Source of the DNA: Polytrichum commune
Taxonomy: Eukaryota > Streptophyta > Polytrichopsida > Polytrichales > Polytrichaceae
DNA length: 64,000 bases
Direction: 5' to 3'
NCBI GenBank assembly: GCA_950295325.1
Contig: OX485805.1
Location: 18,835,501-18,899,500, forward strand
Shown: positions 11,960 through 24,610 of the stretch, piece after piece
Numbering within the stretch: position 1 is the first letter of the stretch
Layout: each line of letters starts with the position of its first letter
Translations under genes and position numbers: made by a program
Notes under the pieces: model-generated
What the model saw: the letters and a program-made list of their open reading frames with translations, nothing else
The model's database searches: none
What the model was told of the DNA's origin: nothing

Positions 11960-13055
11960 CCCGGACTCTAAAAATCCAATTTCACAAAATAGCAAGAGCA
12001 ATGCCCGCGCGGGAACAATTCCTCACTCCTTGGAAGCATCTAACTACTCCTTAGATGGAGGGGGGACTTATATAGTGAACCTCCCTCATATAACAACACA
12101 GTCCGGCAACCCATCAAACCTTTTAGCGGACTCCCATTCTTATAAAGAGGGTGCGGAATCGGTTCCAATAGTATTCTTCCCTTAAATTGCGAGCCGGTTT
12201 TGTTTTATGCCTATAAATTTGGCAACATTGATGCTACGTAGTTGGAGTTTTCATCGCAAGTAACGGATGGATGTACTGTAGCATCCAACATCCCTACAAA
12301 TTAGAAATAAATTGTCCCAGTTAGCTTAATTAGGAAGTGGGCGACATGAGCATATATAGAGTGAGCAAGTAGGCCTCCAGGAGTAGCGGCCCTTGGCGCC
12401 CATTAATATAAAGAAAGAAAATGGAGGGAGCCATATATACTCCTACTGAAATGATAATAATAATGATAATAATAACTGGTGATTGATCTCTACATAATAA
12501 TCTTGTTTACTGATGATGGGGAACTGGGCCCCACCAGAACAGTTGAGAGTGGGGCCCACACCCCAACTGGCTTGGATCCAATAACCGGACCCCCTCGGGG
12601 CTCTTTATTTGGTTGGAATTATATTCACATTCATCCGGCCCCACGATCCGTTAGTATCTGTATCTTATCACTCCCGAGCACCACTTGGTTCGGATTTTTG
12701 GCTCTCTCTCTCTCTCTCTCTTTCTTTAGCCCAATAAAATCTCATCCGAGTTTCATGGATGATGATTGAGTTAGGGTCTAGCCGCACATCTCGGTTAAGG
12801 CTCCCGTTGGAGGAAGTCATCCCTCAAATTAGTTATATTGTGCCCACATTTGTTTGGTGAAGAGGATGGGCTGACATTTGTACAGTGTGAGGTGCCTAAT
12901 CTATATGAGAGCTTCATTTGTTTGTCTTACGGATGCACCGGTTAGTTGGAATTAAGGTTTGAATAAAAAAAAAGAAGCTATGTGTTTGGAAGTTAGTTTT
13001 GTTTTGGGACCTCGCTTTTTGTGAAGAAATTTTTAACTCATCCATACCCCTAGTG
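11960..13055. other. no recognisable gene
   Basis: Frames at 11868 and 12479 (105 and 96 codons) are low-complexity or cross microsatellites (AATGAT near 12450; CT at 12703). CTTATATAGTGAACC near 12067 could be a TATA-like site but has no gene after it. Confidence 0.45.
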
Positions 13056-13063
13056 CTAACTAA

Positions 13064-13669
13064 GGGCCACTTCACACACAAGGTTGAAGGCCCTTGAACA
13101 TGGCAATGTGAGAGCTCTCATTGGTCGAAAAGGCGGAGACCCTCCAAGTTCACTTCACACTAGGAGGTGAACGCCTAAAGGCCCAAAGAAAAGTTTGTGG
13201 ATGAAAAGTCTACATGGAGTCCTACATGGCTGGTTGTGGATAAGGGTGCATGGTCTACCGGAGTTTGCGTCAGACCCACCTCCAAGAGGTGGGCTTGACG
13301 CAAATTCCGGGAGACCATTATTTTTTTAATATATAATTTTTCCAGCTAGACATATTTCATGACAGATTGCATGGCAGATTCCTGGACAAATTCTAGGACA
13401 AATTCCAAGACAGACAAACACCACCAAGTAATTATCTTAAATTGATAAACTTGGAGACATATTATATTAAACCAAATTCTCCCCTCTTTTTCCGCCAACA
13501 AAATATGCAATGGTCCCGCAACATGGTTCATTCTCACTTCACACTATGTTTGAGGGCCCAAGACTACATAAAAGGGCTTTCCCAATACCCATGGTACGGC
13601 TTTTGGATGAGAGTCAAGGGTCCTCACCATTACAAGGTCACGGCTCTTGGCTCATGTGTGAAGTGGCCC
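13064..13669. mobile_element. Harbinger-like MITE, family H1, long form
   Basis: Ends GGGCCACTTCACACAC and GTGTGAAGTGGCCC, flanked by perfect TAA (13061-13063, 13670-13672). Contains two inverted GGTGGG-type blocks around GACGCAAATTCCGG and an AT-rich centre (13320-13500) that may be a further insertion. 606 bp, the best-preserved ends of the family. No transposase. Confidence 0.85.
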
Positions 13670-14456
13670 TAACTTTCTCAAATGAGTAGCACAAGTTTTC
13701 CATTTTCTCCATCTCTTCTCCGTTCTGCTATGAGATGGACCACGTTATTTCTTACATTGTCCTAAATTAGCATACACATATTTAATCAAATGTAATTTTA
13801 ATGATGCGATATTATTAGAATACCATTTTCAATGTTTGACTTTATATGCATAATATAAATCAATTAAGAATATAGTCTTGTATTTCATTTAAATCACAGT
13901 GGAACACAATTGGTATGGCCCACTTACTCCCTCACATGAAGAAGTTGAAAAAGAGTTTGTATTGGGAACTTCCAACACTTTGACACTATGGGCTCCCAAA
14001 CCCGTAGATCTTCTGGTGGCATGAATTTTATAGCACATAGAACTTTAGCATCACCTTCACTAATTTCCCACACTCACTATTAGCCCACCACAACTAATTG
14101 GGATAGTTAATGTACTTTGCATTACACTTTAATTTCAATGTACAATTCACACTGCACTTCAATTTTTCTTATACATGTATTTGGAGTAGGATGGAATAAA
14201 CTAAGTAATCTTCTAGTTTTAGAAATATTTGTGTTTTTTGAGTTGGTTTTATGATCCACAACATTAAGCCACCGGAAAATTAGTTGGAAAATGAAGACGT
14301 TTGCTCTCAACTTGTTGCACATTAGGGTCAGGTTAGACACATGCAATATCAACAAAACAATGCAAGCATTAAAGACCCAACGGCTTATAATAACTAGGGC
14401 TTGGGCCATCCATTGATTTGGCCCAAGCTAGCACATACTTCACCGACAAATGAATG

Positions 14457-14676
14457 GGGAGAACTTACCGCTAGTTACAGATGAATTGGTTAAGTTTGGG
14501 AAATAACTGGTTAAAGTTCAAGACTTCAGGAAAATTATTGATCATTTTAGGGGAAATTTATAGAATATGCCTTCATTAGTTAAAAAGGATTGAAAGATCG
14601 GAACATGTAACCAGTTGGACTTGGGAACACTAGGATTTGACTGACTATGCCCAAAAATCTTCCCGGACATTGCTCA
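14457..14676 (+). repeat. family X repeat, copy 4
   Basis: GGGGAGAACTTACCGCTAGT, TACAGATGAATTGGTTAAG, GTTCAAGACTTCAGGAAAAT and CCAGTTGGACTTGGGAACAC. It extends to a 3' block (CCCAAAAATCTTCCCGGACA) before being cut by the H1 MITE at 14677. The 5' site is empty, giving the best uninterrupted reference. Confidence 0.7.
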
Positions 14677-15183
14677 TGGCCACTTCACACACGACACTGA
14701 GAGCCCGTGACCATTACACTTCGAGCACTTCTCATTGGTGGAAAAGACAGAGCCGGTCCAAGTTCACTTCACACTACGTTTGAGGGACCAACGGAGTGCG
14801 TGAATGCAAGATGGATATAAAGTCTACGTGGATGCCTACATGGCATCGATTGGATAATGTTTCACGGTCACTTGGACTATTTTCAAAAATCGCCTCTTGA
14901 AGGTAGGCCTAGCACAAAACCATTGGGAGACCATGGCACTCCCAACGATCACAACGATTAATTTATTCCATTTTATCATGTGTGAGGACCCGCATGAATA
15001 GAAATTCATTGAAATAGCATTCGGTTGAGGGCCTGGTCACACATGACTTCACACTACACTTGAGGATCCGTGACCACACTACTACATGATTTTGGAGGTG
15101 AGTTGGGACGGCCTTTGGACACTTTCCTTTGGGCTCTCACAATTTCATGGTCACGGCTCTTGGCTCGTGTGTGGAAGTGGCCC
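14677..15183. mobile_element. Harbinger-like MITE, family H1, inserted at the end of family X
   Basis: Ends TGGCCACTTCACACACGA and TGTGTGGAAGTGGCCC, flanked by perfect TCA (14674-14676, 15184-15186). Shares CCTACATGGCATCGATTGGA and ATAGAAATTCATTGAAATAG with 51323-51786. Its left neighbour is a family X copy (14457-14676), apparently split at its 3' end by this insertion. 507 bp. Confidence 0.8.
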
Positions 15184-15678
15184 TCATATATATATATGCC
15201 AATGGCATGTACATATCAGAATCTTGGGTCCCAAATAGTATAAGTGTGAGACTCCGTTGAGCTGCAAGGAAGCAAGCATGTGGTGTGAATATTATACAAA
15301 CATATATTGAACTAAATATATATATAAGTAGATGCCGAACAATAAGTTTATGTGGGATTTGTGGAGTTGTGCAAGTGAGCATGTGGATATGATGGGAGTT
15401 GTGGCCCCGGGTACATCTAGGGACGGGGTTAGATTTGTGTCCAAGGGAATCGGGCCATGAAAGTGGGGGTGTGTGTTAAAAGTGCAAGTTGGCGACCCAC
15501 TAGGACGATATTTGCAACACCCTCGCGTTCTCACCCTCAAATATCTTGAGCTCTTCACTATGTATTCTATGGTTATTGTACAAGGAGGAGACAACCACTT
15601 GTAAAAACCATCTCTTATTAAAAACCATCACGTCCGTTCCAAATAACACGCTTGTGAAAATCGGCACAACTAGCATAA

Positions 15679-16199
15679 TGCCCCCTTCCCACCTGACTTT
15701 AGCTAATGACCAAAGTACTTCCTAAAAACCGGGTAAAGCTCCCTCGGTTATAGCGGAGGCATCCGGCTATCCCAATGCACCTACAAGAACTTGCTCCGGA
15801 GATTTTCAAGTAGGTTTTAGTTAAGTAGCTTTCACACATGTTTGTGGTTTTATCTACCAAACAATGACATGTTGGGTAGTTTTTGTCCCATCCCCAAATG
15901 CCTTACTACTCATCTATCTTGCCATCGGTTGTTGTTAATGAAACTCCTTGTGCCCTCATAGCTAAGACTAAAAAGCAACCAATCACAAGGGCGGGAGGCA
16001 ACACTTTTAAAGGTCCTATATTCTTGCATCATGTTTAGGTACGGATGGGAGGGTCAGTGCTTGAGGCTTATAACCTCCACTTTTAAGCCATGCCACATCA
16101 TTTGCCAACTAGGCTCGGCACTAGATAATGTCGATGGTGTGAAGGCTGGGTTGTTAGAACCAACTTTTAGTCTTAGCTAAAGTCAAGTGGGGAGGGGCA
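15679..16199. mobile_element. Harbinger-like MITE, family H2
   Basis: Ends TGCCCCCTTCCCACCTGACT and the complement of TGCCCCTCCCCACTTGACTT, flanked by perfect TAA (15676-15678, 16200-16202). 521 bp. An inverted, collinear copy lies at 62266-62775, which confirms the borders. Shared blocks include GCAACCAATCACAAGGGCGG and GCATGCCAC-type motifs. No transposase frame. Confidence 0.85.
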
Positions 16200-16436
16200 T
16201 AACATTGGTTATTTGGGTGGCTTAGGGAAGCGGCAAGCCCCGATGTCCACATCTCTACGACTCACCCTCCACAATGCAACAATGGTAGCTTGACACGCGA
16301 ACACGCATGGGTGAAGAGAGTCGGATGATTGTGAGGTTTCCACCATGGTGACTCCCAATGGCCAACACACCCCCCACACCCCACATCCCCACTGTTGAGG
16401 TCAACCCTAGCAACTCCCTAAGCATCCCGCATCACC

Positions 16437-16904
16437 ATGCTCCCAACCAATCGCCCTTCACATTTCTTCCTCAACACCCCCCAATCCGATGACCCTAACT
16501 CCCAAACATGCATCATAGAAGCCATTTGTGGCATTTGTATACATCACAAACTAGATTCCAATTGGAAACATATGTACAAATGCCATTGGAAATGCTATTT
16601 GGACTCGGCAAACACATGGGACCCTAAAGAAAACCTCTTTGACATCCACAAATATTGCGACTTAGCCCACAACACCCACCTCCTCACCCAACACTATAAC
16701 CCAAACCAAAAACACCAGCTTCCTTGTGAAACCAACACATATCCCACACATCCACTATCATGTTGCACAAATAAGCACTTCAATAATCTACACACCAACA
16801 TGTGTAACAAATCAATTCACACATTGGCCAACACCCTCCTTGCCCATCCCACCACAAGATGCTTAACAAACATTAATGCATGGGATATAAAGAGAGAACA
16901 CTAG
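16437..16904 (+). pseudogene. chromodomain-bearing relic, possibly Ty3-type chromovirus tail
   Basis: A 155-codon frame. Residues about 27-80 look like a chromodomain: MYKCHWKCY aligns with the YLVKWKGY block, and NTWDPKENL with the NTWEP..NL block. Aromatic residues Tyr47, Trp51 and Trp61 are in the expected places. Chromodomains at the C-terminus of Ty3/Gypsy integrases fit best, but another mobile element or host gene is possible. No integrase core or terminal repeats were recognised nearby, so this is an old fragment. Confidence 0.5.
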
Positions 16905-18590
16905 ATAACACCATCCCCTCATGGCTCCTCCCGTGCACATGCTATATTCCCCATTTTTAGTGCCCCGTTAGACTACAACCATACATAGACACCCAACCCA
17001 CATCAAAACCTTATTCACGCCCAATCGTAACCTTACAATACAATACAACTCATGGAATTCACATATTGCACTAACATATTCCCACAATAAGTAATATCCA
17101 TGAATTTTTTTTTTAAAATGCTATACTCCAACCCAAACTATCAACACAAGGTTGGAACGTCACCCCCCCCCCCCCATTATATCATGGCATGAATCCAAGG
17201 TGTTATATACACAACAACCATCAATAACCTTAGAGTACTCAAAATATCCAACCCCAAAATCCATAAACTAATGGAAACCTTCTCATAACTAGCTATTAGA
17301 TATTTAACACACATCATACTTACCAAAGAAAACTAGAAAAAAAAAACCCCGATTCACACTCACACTCATACTCCAAACCCCCCCCCCCCCCCAAAAAAAA
17401 AAAACACATACACACAATAGCGTCTCTTCTATAACACTAACATATTACCTACATACTCGTCCTCGGGCCACCTTCAACATATGCACAAAAGCAACTCTCA
17501 CACCCATTACCATGCGGGGCATGGATCTGCGTTGAAATGAACATCGTATGTCAATACAAAAAATACAATGACGTTCCTTGTTGTTATTGAATGTAAAACT
17601 ACTTCGTTCATTGTAGGGGGTAGACACTACATCAGTAGTCAATAACCATTGACAATAACCATCAACAATAATCATTTGTTTTAGAATAACTTGAAAAATG
17701 CTAAAGACCCATTATTCTAAAAGAAAAGAAAAGAATTAACCATGTGATGGAGGGTCGCAAGTAGTGTTTATTATTCTACCCCCATTTGTAGCTAAGGCAC
17801 ATACCTAGAATATTCTAGATTACTTCTTTTTTTGCAAACATCATTTATAATTAGTGGCATCATGTACTAACTTATGTTACTTGATTAAAGGACACTTTGT
17901 ATAGTGTTTTAGATTCTTAAATTGCAATTACTAGACCGAAGTTAGGTAGGGTAGTTGCGATTCCTCCAAACATGTTGGACGGAAACATCCATGTATGTGA
18001 AAGTTGTGGAAGTTGACGTCATCCATGTGGTGGAATCTTCATCGGAATATTACTATAACCTTTTAGGGAGCCTAAAGTTCAGTGCTAGCCAGGTGCTTTT
18101 TCCATCCATATTCGAGAAAAAGCCGAAACGGTGAAATCATTGGAGTGATGAAACCACACATGGATGATGTCACGTATTTTCATCCAAACATGTTGGCGTG
18201 AATTTTGTGGATGAGAAAAAGGAAATCATACAAAAGAATGCAAACAAAAGATAATAAGAGAAGAATAGATAAATATAGAGCTCCTTTCTCTGGCCACATG
18301 ATTCTATCATTAGACAGATGGAGCCACACATGGATGATGCGACGCATTTTCATCCAAGTTGTGGAAATTTCATCTATATTTCATCCTAACATAGGCAATT
18401 TCATCTGCATATTATCACTCCAAATATTGGGAGATATTTATTGGCGATTTCATCCATGAATATTATATGTAATTATATTGTATGATCTGGCATTTTTGGC
18501 CAAAAATTGGGGTTGGTCTAGCATGTTGTTGCCCCCCTTTCTTTTCAAATTCTAGGATAAGCACTAAGGCACGTGCATTTATTTGCTTAG
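16905..18590. other. AT-rich stretch with C-tracts and a small duplication
   Basis: Poly-C at 17163 and 17379. CCACACATGGATGATG followed by CGTATTTTCATCCAA or CGCATTTTCATCCAA at about 18151 and 18326 forms a 175-bp-spaced duplication. The first part may continue the chromodomain relic. No gene recognised. Confidence 0.4.
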
Positions 18591-18599
18591 ATACGCTTG

Positions 18600-19000
18600 T
18601 TTTGTTGTTGTTGTAGTTCTTTTTCTTTTTCTTTTTCTTTTTCCCATCTTCTAGTGATCAAATGCGTGTCTTGAATTTTGTGTTGCATTAGCAAGTCTAA
18701 GATGGAACATCAACAAAAAATGGGATCTCCTGTGATATATGTATGGTTCTCAAAAGTGCAGCTATGTTCTCCTCTTAAATAAACACATATCCCCTACCCC
18801 TCCCCAAATTGTGTTGATTATTGAGTGTAGAATTGTTAACATAACTTGAATACATATTAGTCCAAGTTATTAAAAAAATATGTTATTTATTTTTATTTAT
18901 TTAATCTTATTGTTTGTTCTTGAATCCATACCTAACCACACATCATTCAAATGGAGGAGTCCGATGGAGAAAAGAAATCGAATAACACATGCATACCTTA
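18600..19000 (+). repeat. family Y repeat, plus strand
   Basis: Pieces ATTAGCAAGTCTAAGATGG, CATATCCCCTACCCCTCCCC, TGTGTTGATTATTGAGTGTA and CATACCTAACCACACATCAT follow the family order. A CTTTTT microsatellite at about 18616-18641 lies near its 5' part. Highly diverged. Confidence 0.4.
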
Positions 19001-19684
19001 TCATTGTTGGAGTGTTGAATCCATTTTCATTCTAGAAGTAGCTATTGGAAGTTCCCCCTACTTTGGTTAAGGATGGTAACCACACACAAGGTCATCCCAA
19101 GAGACCACGCAAAAAATCATCACATTTTGGAATAAGTTTTAGGACATGAACCTTTCACATAAATGTTTCTCTTGCTCAAAATTGCTGCAATTGAATTTCT
19201 TTCAATTTTTAACTTTAGACTCTAACATCATACAAGCTGGATGACTTTGAATAGAGATATTTTGGAGATAAAAGGCCAATAAGCCAACGCCAAGAACATT
19301 AAGACAAGAGAAAACACACCCGCTTTAAGGGCCTCATGGTCCCTCAAGAATGTTACACCACCATGAAAGGAGAGAAACTGACCACAAAACCATCACACCA
19401 AGGACAACCCCTTAACCATCAAATACAAAAACTAAGCTTAGCCCATAAACTTCCAGTTCCACTCAAATTTAACCGCCTTGCTTTCTTCATGACAAAGGAC
19501 CCCTCTAGCCTCCCAATAATGAATAACTTTCTAAAGAGACACAAAACTAAGAGTTTGAAGTGTACAATCTATCTTTGACATAGCTTTTCAAGATTTATCT
19601 AACAAACTATCACGCATCACTTCTATGTTTTAAAGAGAAAATTTGTGTTGGACCTCGCAACATTTGCATGAGTTAATTTATATC

Positions 19685-19723
<39 letters not shown>

Positions 19724-20890
19724 TCCCATTGAGAAAATGATAAGCTAAATACTTCTAATTTTGATCAAATCACAATGTTGAGTTCAGTCACCATAGAATT
19801 GCTAGAATGTGGAGCCCTCTAATAGATGTACACATTATAGATTTTCACATCATCCTTACGTATATACACATATTAAGATTGACGATGATCAATAAACTCC
19901 ATGAAGAGGTCTATTTCACCACATAACAATACTAAACTTATATTAACATGTCCCTTTCTAAAGGGCGGACAAATTTAAGTAGGCCACCCGTCAGCCAGGA
20001 ACGTTGGCCACAAATTCGCAATTCAATTATCTTGGCACCAACCGTGACCTACAACCTAGATGCACCCCCCACATGGGCCTTGGCAAATCGCAATACGCAT
20101 GCTAAGCTAACAAATTAGCACATGTCAGTTCAATGGGGCAGAGTGAACAATACCCAAGCTTAGTATTGTTCGTTTTGTAGAGGAACCGCAACATAAAAGG
20201 AACATGATGTTGGGAATAGTTTTGGGTGCACGGTGCAAGAGTTTATCGCTGAATAAAGTTATGTATGACAATTACATGACATATTGATCAAATAAAAAAC
20301 ATTTGAATACATTATGTTGAGATTGTGTTGATTAAAAATAGAATAGAAGACCGTGTTGCTAAACCACTCATTGAAATTACTATGATCGTGAGATTAGTAC
20401 GGTCTACACAAATTCAATAATCAAGGGTATTGGTTGTATTTCAAAATAGTATTTGATATCAAGGGCATTTAGTACATGATGAAATAAACGGTTGGATCCC
20501 TTATGTCCACCATTACCATACTCAAGTAATGTTTGCACAAATAATCTTAGGCGACACTTAATTGGATTTACATATAGTTTACCTCCGATGTGTTAAATAA
20601 CATAGAGGAGAAATACTAGCTTATGGGTTATGGTAATCTTCCACTCCAAAACAAGGAACAAGTTTATAAACATTTCACTGAATTTGAGGTAATGATAGTC
20701 ATCTTGTGTTTGCTACATATATGATTTAGTGTGGTTCACTCTCTTCATCAACAACCCGCATACATTATCTTATAATCACTGGGTGTCAAATAGAGAGGAT
20801 ATCATATAGCAACTTGGTGCTTCATGACAAGTCATGAAAGACCACTTTAATTAACATGACACACTATTTTTGACGCCACACTAGATAAAA
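19000..20890. other. no recognisable gene
   Basis: AT-rich. The 80-codon frame at 19336 has no recognised domain. Only microsatellites stand out. Confidence 0.5.
19685..19723. repeat. TA/GA compound microsatellite
   Basis: TATATATATA run directly followed by about eleven GA units. Other simple repeats: TA at 4604-4620, 27475-27500 and 52002-52016; CT at 12703-12721; GAGCC/TAGCC at about 30382-30416; GGCTA at about 4292-4322. Confidence 0.8.
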
Positions 20891-20949
20891 AGTTTAGGTG
20901 TAGTTTGGATGATTTGGATGATTTATGTACATCCAAGGATGATTCACGT

Positions 20950-21450
20950 AATCTCCAATCAGATCCCTAGATGTACACCCTCGGTAGATGGTGCTGATTT
21001 GCCTAAAGATCTCGACTCTCCTCCGTTGATCGTTGTCCCTGTCTCGTCCCCAAGGGTCCAAGGTGCCATCTCCATAATCTTCATCCACGGGACATTTCGA
21101 ATTCAAGAATATACTCGTGGGGGTACATTTCAGCGCGAATCAGGCGATGCAACTTCGTGCACTTTGGATGACGTCTGTAGAATAGAGGGATGAATCTCGT
21201 TACCTCGAATGATATCCTTCTATGTAGCTTCCGTAGATGTTTCTTTTTGCTTGAAGCTCTCCTCCGCTGGTCATTGTCCCTGTCTCGACCCCAAGGGCTC
21301 CAATGTCTTGTCTCGTCTCTAAATCCTCATTATGGAGATATTCCTGGACTTAAAATGTACGTTCTGGGTACATTCGATCCCTACTCAGGTGTACATTCTC
21401 AGAGGATACTGGTCATCTGCCTTAACGTTCCCGCGTTGGTCCAAGGTATC
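20950..21450 (+). repeat. tandem duplication, period about 243 bp
   Basis: The block CTCTCCTCCGTTGATCGTTG, CCCTGTCTCGTCCCCAAGGG near 21014 recurs as CTCTCCTCCGCTGGTCATTG, CCCTGTCTCGACCCCAAGGG near 21257. A weak third piece (CGTTGGTCCAAGGT) lies at about 21433. The region is richer in GC than the flanks. Frames of 94-148 codons cross it but are not conserved between units, so coding is doubtful. Confidence 0.55.
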
Positions 21451-23690
21451 GTCTTAGAAGATCTTAAGCTCGGGGACGTTTCTGGTTGTGTGAAATGTAC
21501 CCGTCGGGTAGATTTGAGGCGTTGTTGCCACTTCGTGGTGGCGTCGGCCAATGCGATAGCAACGGCGATGGCGGCTGCGACTTGCTGCGATGCGGCAGCT
21601 CGACCATCCATGGCGATGGCGGACACAACCCTGTAGTTAGTTGCCTTCCTTCCTTTTACCGCCTCGGAGGCTTGAACGGCATCGTCATCCGACGTGGATG
21701 GTGGTGTGGAAGCTGCCTTCTCCATTGAAGCCAGGGTTACAAAGAAGGTAGGGTTTCACTTTTGTTCCCTTGCCTACGGGTGGGCCAGTATGATCGTTCT
21801 TCGCCACCACCCTCGGGCAGGCCGGGCAATTGAATTTTGATAACCTTCTCCTCGGGTTTCGAATGCACGGCGACGTGTGCGCAGCTCATACGTCTGGTGC
21901 TTGGTTTGGTGCAATGATATTGAATTTGGTGCAATCAGCGATTAAGTTAAGTTCAGGTTCAGCGTATGCTTGCTCGCCACGCTCATGCATGCCATCGAGC
22001 GGACGTTTTCTCTGATAGGACTGCCGTCCTTGCTTTATTTGGTGGGTTGATAGATGCAGTAGCACCATTTTCGAAAAAGGAAAGGTAGTTTGGAGCTCTT
22101 GAGGGTTTGGTTAGAATCGACATGCTTTGCAGGTGCAACGATGATTTCAACCTGTGATATTACATCGTTTGGTTGAGCTTTTTGAAAAATAAAGAAATGG
22201 TTGCACCAATCTGTGACGACGTATGGGATGCAAGGTGATGAAGGTCGCATCACACCCGCCGCAACCAATCCCCGCCGGCCCGGTCGGTTCCAACTAACAT
22301 TCGGAAATTTCTCCATTTGAAAACCACCATCGAAATTACATGGTCAAGGAAGTTGTCTTTTTTACCTGCCTCATAATATCTCAAGGGGCCAGATGGCGGG
22401 AATGCCTTCTTCCATCCTTTTAGGTGCGTGTGGCTACTTCGACAAATACCGACCTCGCGGAAAAGCGTACATCAACCTACATACAAAGAGAAGAGAAGCT
22501 GCATGTGTTGGTGTGGAGCAACAGTAGGAGGCAAGGAAATTGGGAAAAGGATTGAAGGAAAGAAAAGGAAAGGGAAACCTCGCGCCATCCTATGTGGAAG
22601 GAGGCGTGGAGGCTTCCCATACGCCATGGCCCAGCAACTTGATAATGCTCTTTTGGGAAGTTCGGGGGCTTCGATCTATGGGGTGGGCCACCATGAGTTC
22701 TGTTGCAATACCTGAAAATCGAATAACAATTCTCCGACTCGATTGCTTCCACGGAATCTTGTCACCATCTTCCACGTGGTGGATACATATACGAGGGAAT
22801 CTTACTAGCGTCGTTGTTTAGGACCAGGCCTATAGTCCGAGGACCTGGACTTCTCCAAACAGTGTTTGTCTGCTCTTTGGGTCGGTAATAACTTCGATTA
22901 GCGCACGAATTTCGAAATCATCATTTGAATGTAACTTTCGTAGATGGTGGCGGGCCAGGGATTCGTGGTGTTCATGTAAACTCATCCACCAGGAAGGTGA
23001 AAACGCAACACATCACTTATAAAACATGGAACATGTTTTAAGTTATTTGACTACGGAAATGGCATCAGAGATCCCGAATTAGTCTAAGAGGATCAAATTG
23101 GAATGAATCTCAACTTGTAGCCGTAGGGCACTTGTGTTTACTAGAGCCCCTGAATCCATGATGAATGAGTTTACATGGAAGCTACGAACCCCAAGCCAAT
23201 GGTGGCGGGTGGGATACGGTACAGGAGCTGATTTAATTTTTGACTTCAAAATTCACATTTGTACTAGGCGACGGCCGAGTAAGTTGTTGGCTGCTACGAG
23301 ATTCTCCGTCCTGGTTGCGAGGAGAAGTCCTGTTTGAACTCGTTTATTTCGACACTCATGGGTTTCGTACGTGGGTGTCATGCAATAGTACTGAGCATCC
23401 AGTCGCTTCGACGTCGCTAAGCAAAACCTAAGCAGGTGACGCAAAAAACGCAACCAGCCTCGTCATAGTTGCATCAGAAATGTAAGATTTCACATGTTCA
23501 CCATATTCGTGACCTCAAGAAAGGTGACCTCAACAAATGCAGGGTACGTAGGTTACCGGCTGTTGAAGAATTCTGCAAACCACATAGATGGACGGGTCAA
23601 TGTAGTTAAGCCAATAGTCAGACCAAGCCAAGTCGACATGATGACGAGAGATTCCAGAAGTTGACTTCGCTTAAATTCCCTGTGTTAATG
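21450..23690. other. GC-richer unique stretch, coding status unresolved
   Basis: Several overlapping frames of 60-108 codons on both strands. The most protein-like is on the minus strand at 21725-21399 (Ala-rich, MEKAASTPPSTSDDDAVQ start), which could be a first exon, but no homology is recognised. Base composition differs from the MITE-rich flanks, so unannotated exons or a promoter region are possible. Confidence 0.35.
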
Positions 23691-23699
23691 CAAAAAAGC

Positions 23700-24610
23700 G
23701 AGTTTGCAGCCATTATGAAACAGCTTATGCCCTTCCTAAAACGTAAGCAGTGAGCATCAGAAGTGGAAGCACAGTCATTAAAAGTAATAATCTTGCTGGA
23801 GCTGATGATAAACCATGACTATACTCATGCTCTTCAGGTAAGTTATCTCTTAGAAGCACGGTGATTAAAGTAATAAACTTGCTGAAATGATGATAACCAT
23901 GCTTTAGCTCATGGTCTTCAGGTTAGTAACCTCGTAAAATTTTCTGTGTTGGTGGTTGCACTGTGTAACTCTGAATAGTAACACACACTAATCGGGGCAA
24001 TCAGTGTAGCAGCAGTGATGAATCAGTTATATCCTTCCTGGTGAAACGTAATCAGTCATCAGAAGTGGAACCATGGGGAAATTAGCGATACCTTGCTGGA
24101 AGTGATAACCGCGATGATGCTCATGGTCTTCAGGTAAGTAAACTACAGACAGTGGATCGTAAATACTGTTTTGACGATTGGACTTAAAAACCCCTTGAGT
24201 AATTAACTTGATGCAGGAAAGAGAATCGCAGCTGTGATGAATCAGCTCAAGCCCTTCATGAAACGTAACCAGTCATCAGAAGTGCCAGAAAGCACCGGGG
24301 TTAAAATAATAAAATTGCTGGAAACGGTAATAATCATGACTAGCTCATGGTCTTCAGGTAAGTGGACAGCTGTAATTTGTTTTTGCAATTATTGTACTTC
24401 AATTCCCGATGTTAATCCAAGAAAGAGAATCGCAGTTGGCCGCGTGATGAATCAGCTTAACTTAAGTGAAGCCCTTCCTGGAACGTAATTAATCAGTCAT
24501 CAGAGGACGGTGGAAGCACAGGGATTGAAGTAATAGACTTGCTGGAAACAGCGCGACTAACCATGATGAGCTCATGGTCAAGTTCAGGTACGTAAGTAAA
24601 TTCTCTGTCT
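23700..24610 (+). repeat. exon-like degenerate tandem array upstream of kinase copy 1
   Basis: Four full units and one partial unit share a start (ATGAATCAGCT or close, near 23716, 24018, 24237 and 24447) and a middle CAGTCATCAGAAGTGGAAGC. They also share a small palindrome (CCATGA...TCATGG) and an end TTCAGGTAAGT that reads like a splice donor. Donor-like ends sit at about 23833, 23918, 24129, 24353 and 24583, spaced about 85, 211, 224 and 230 bp. One unit is open through its length; others contain stops, so coding is unproven. Alternatives: duplicated non-coding exons of the kinase transcript, or a structured RNA repeat. The GTGATGA near unit starts resembles a C box, but no D box is evident. 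Confidence 0.6.

Noticed and set aside
21399-21725. 108-codon Ala-rich minus-strand frame as a gene
   Set aside because: Plausible first exon by composition but overlaps frames on the other strand and has no homology I recognise; kept only as an unresolved region.
24237-24600. C/D-box snoRNA cluster
   Set aside because: GTGATGA fits a C box in several units, but no CTGA D box or terminal stem is conserved at a suitable spacing.
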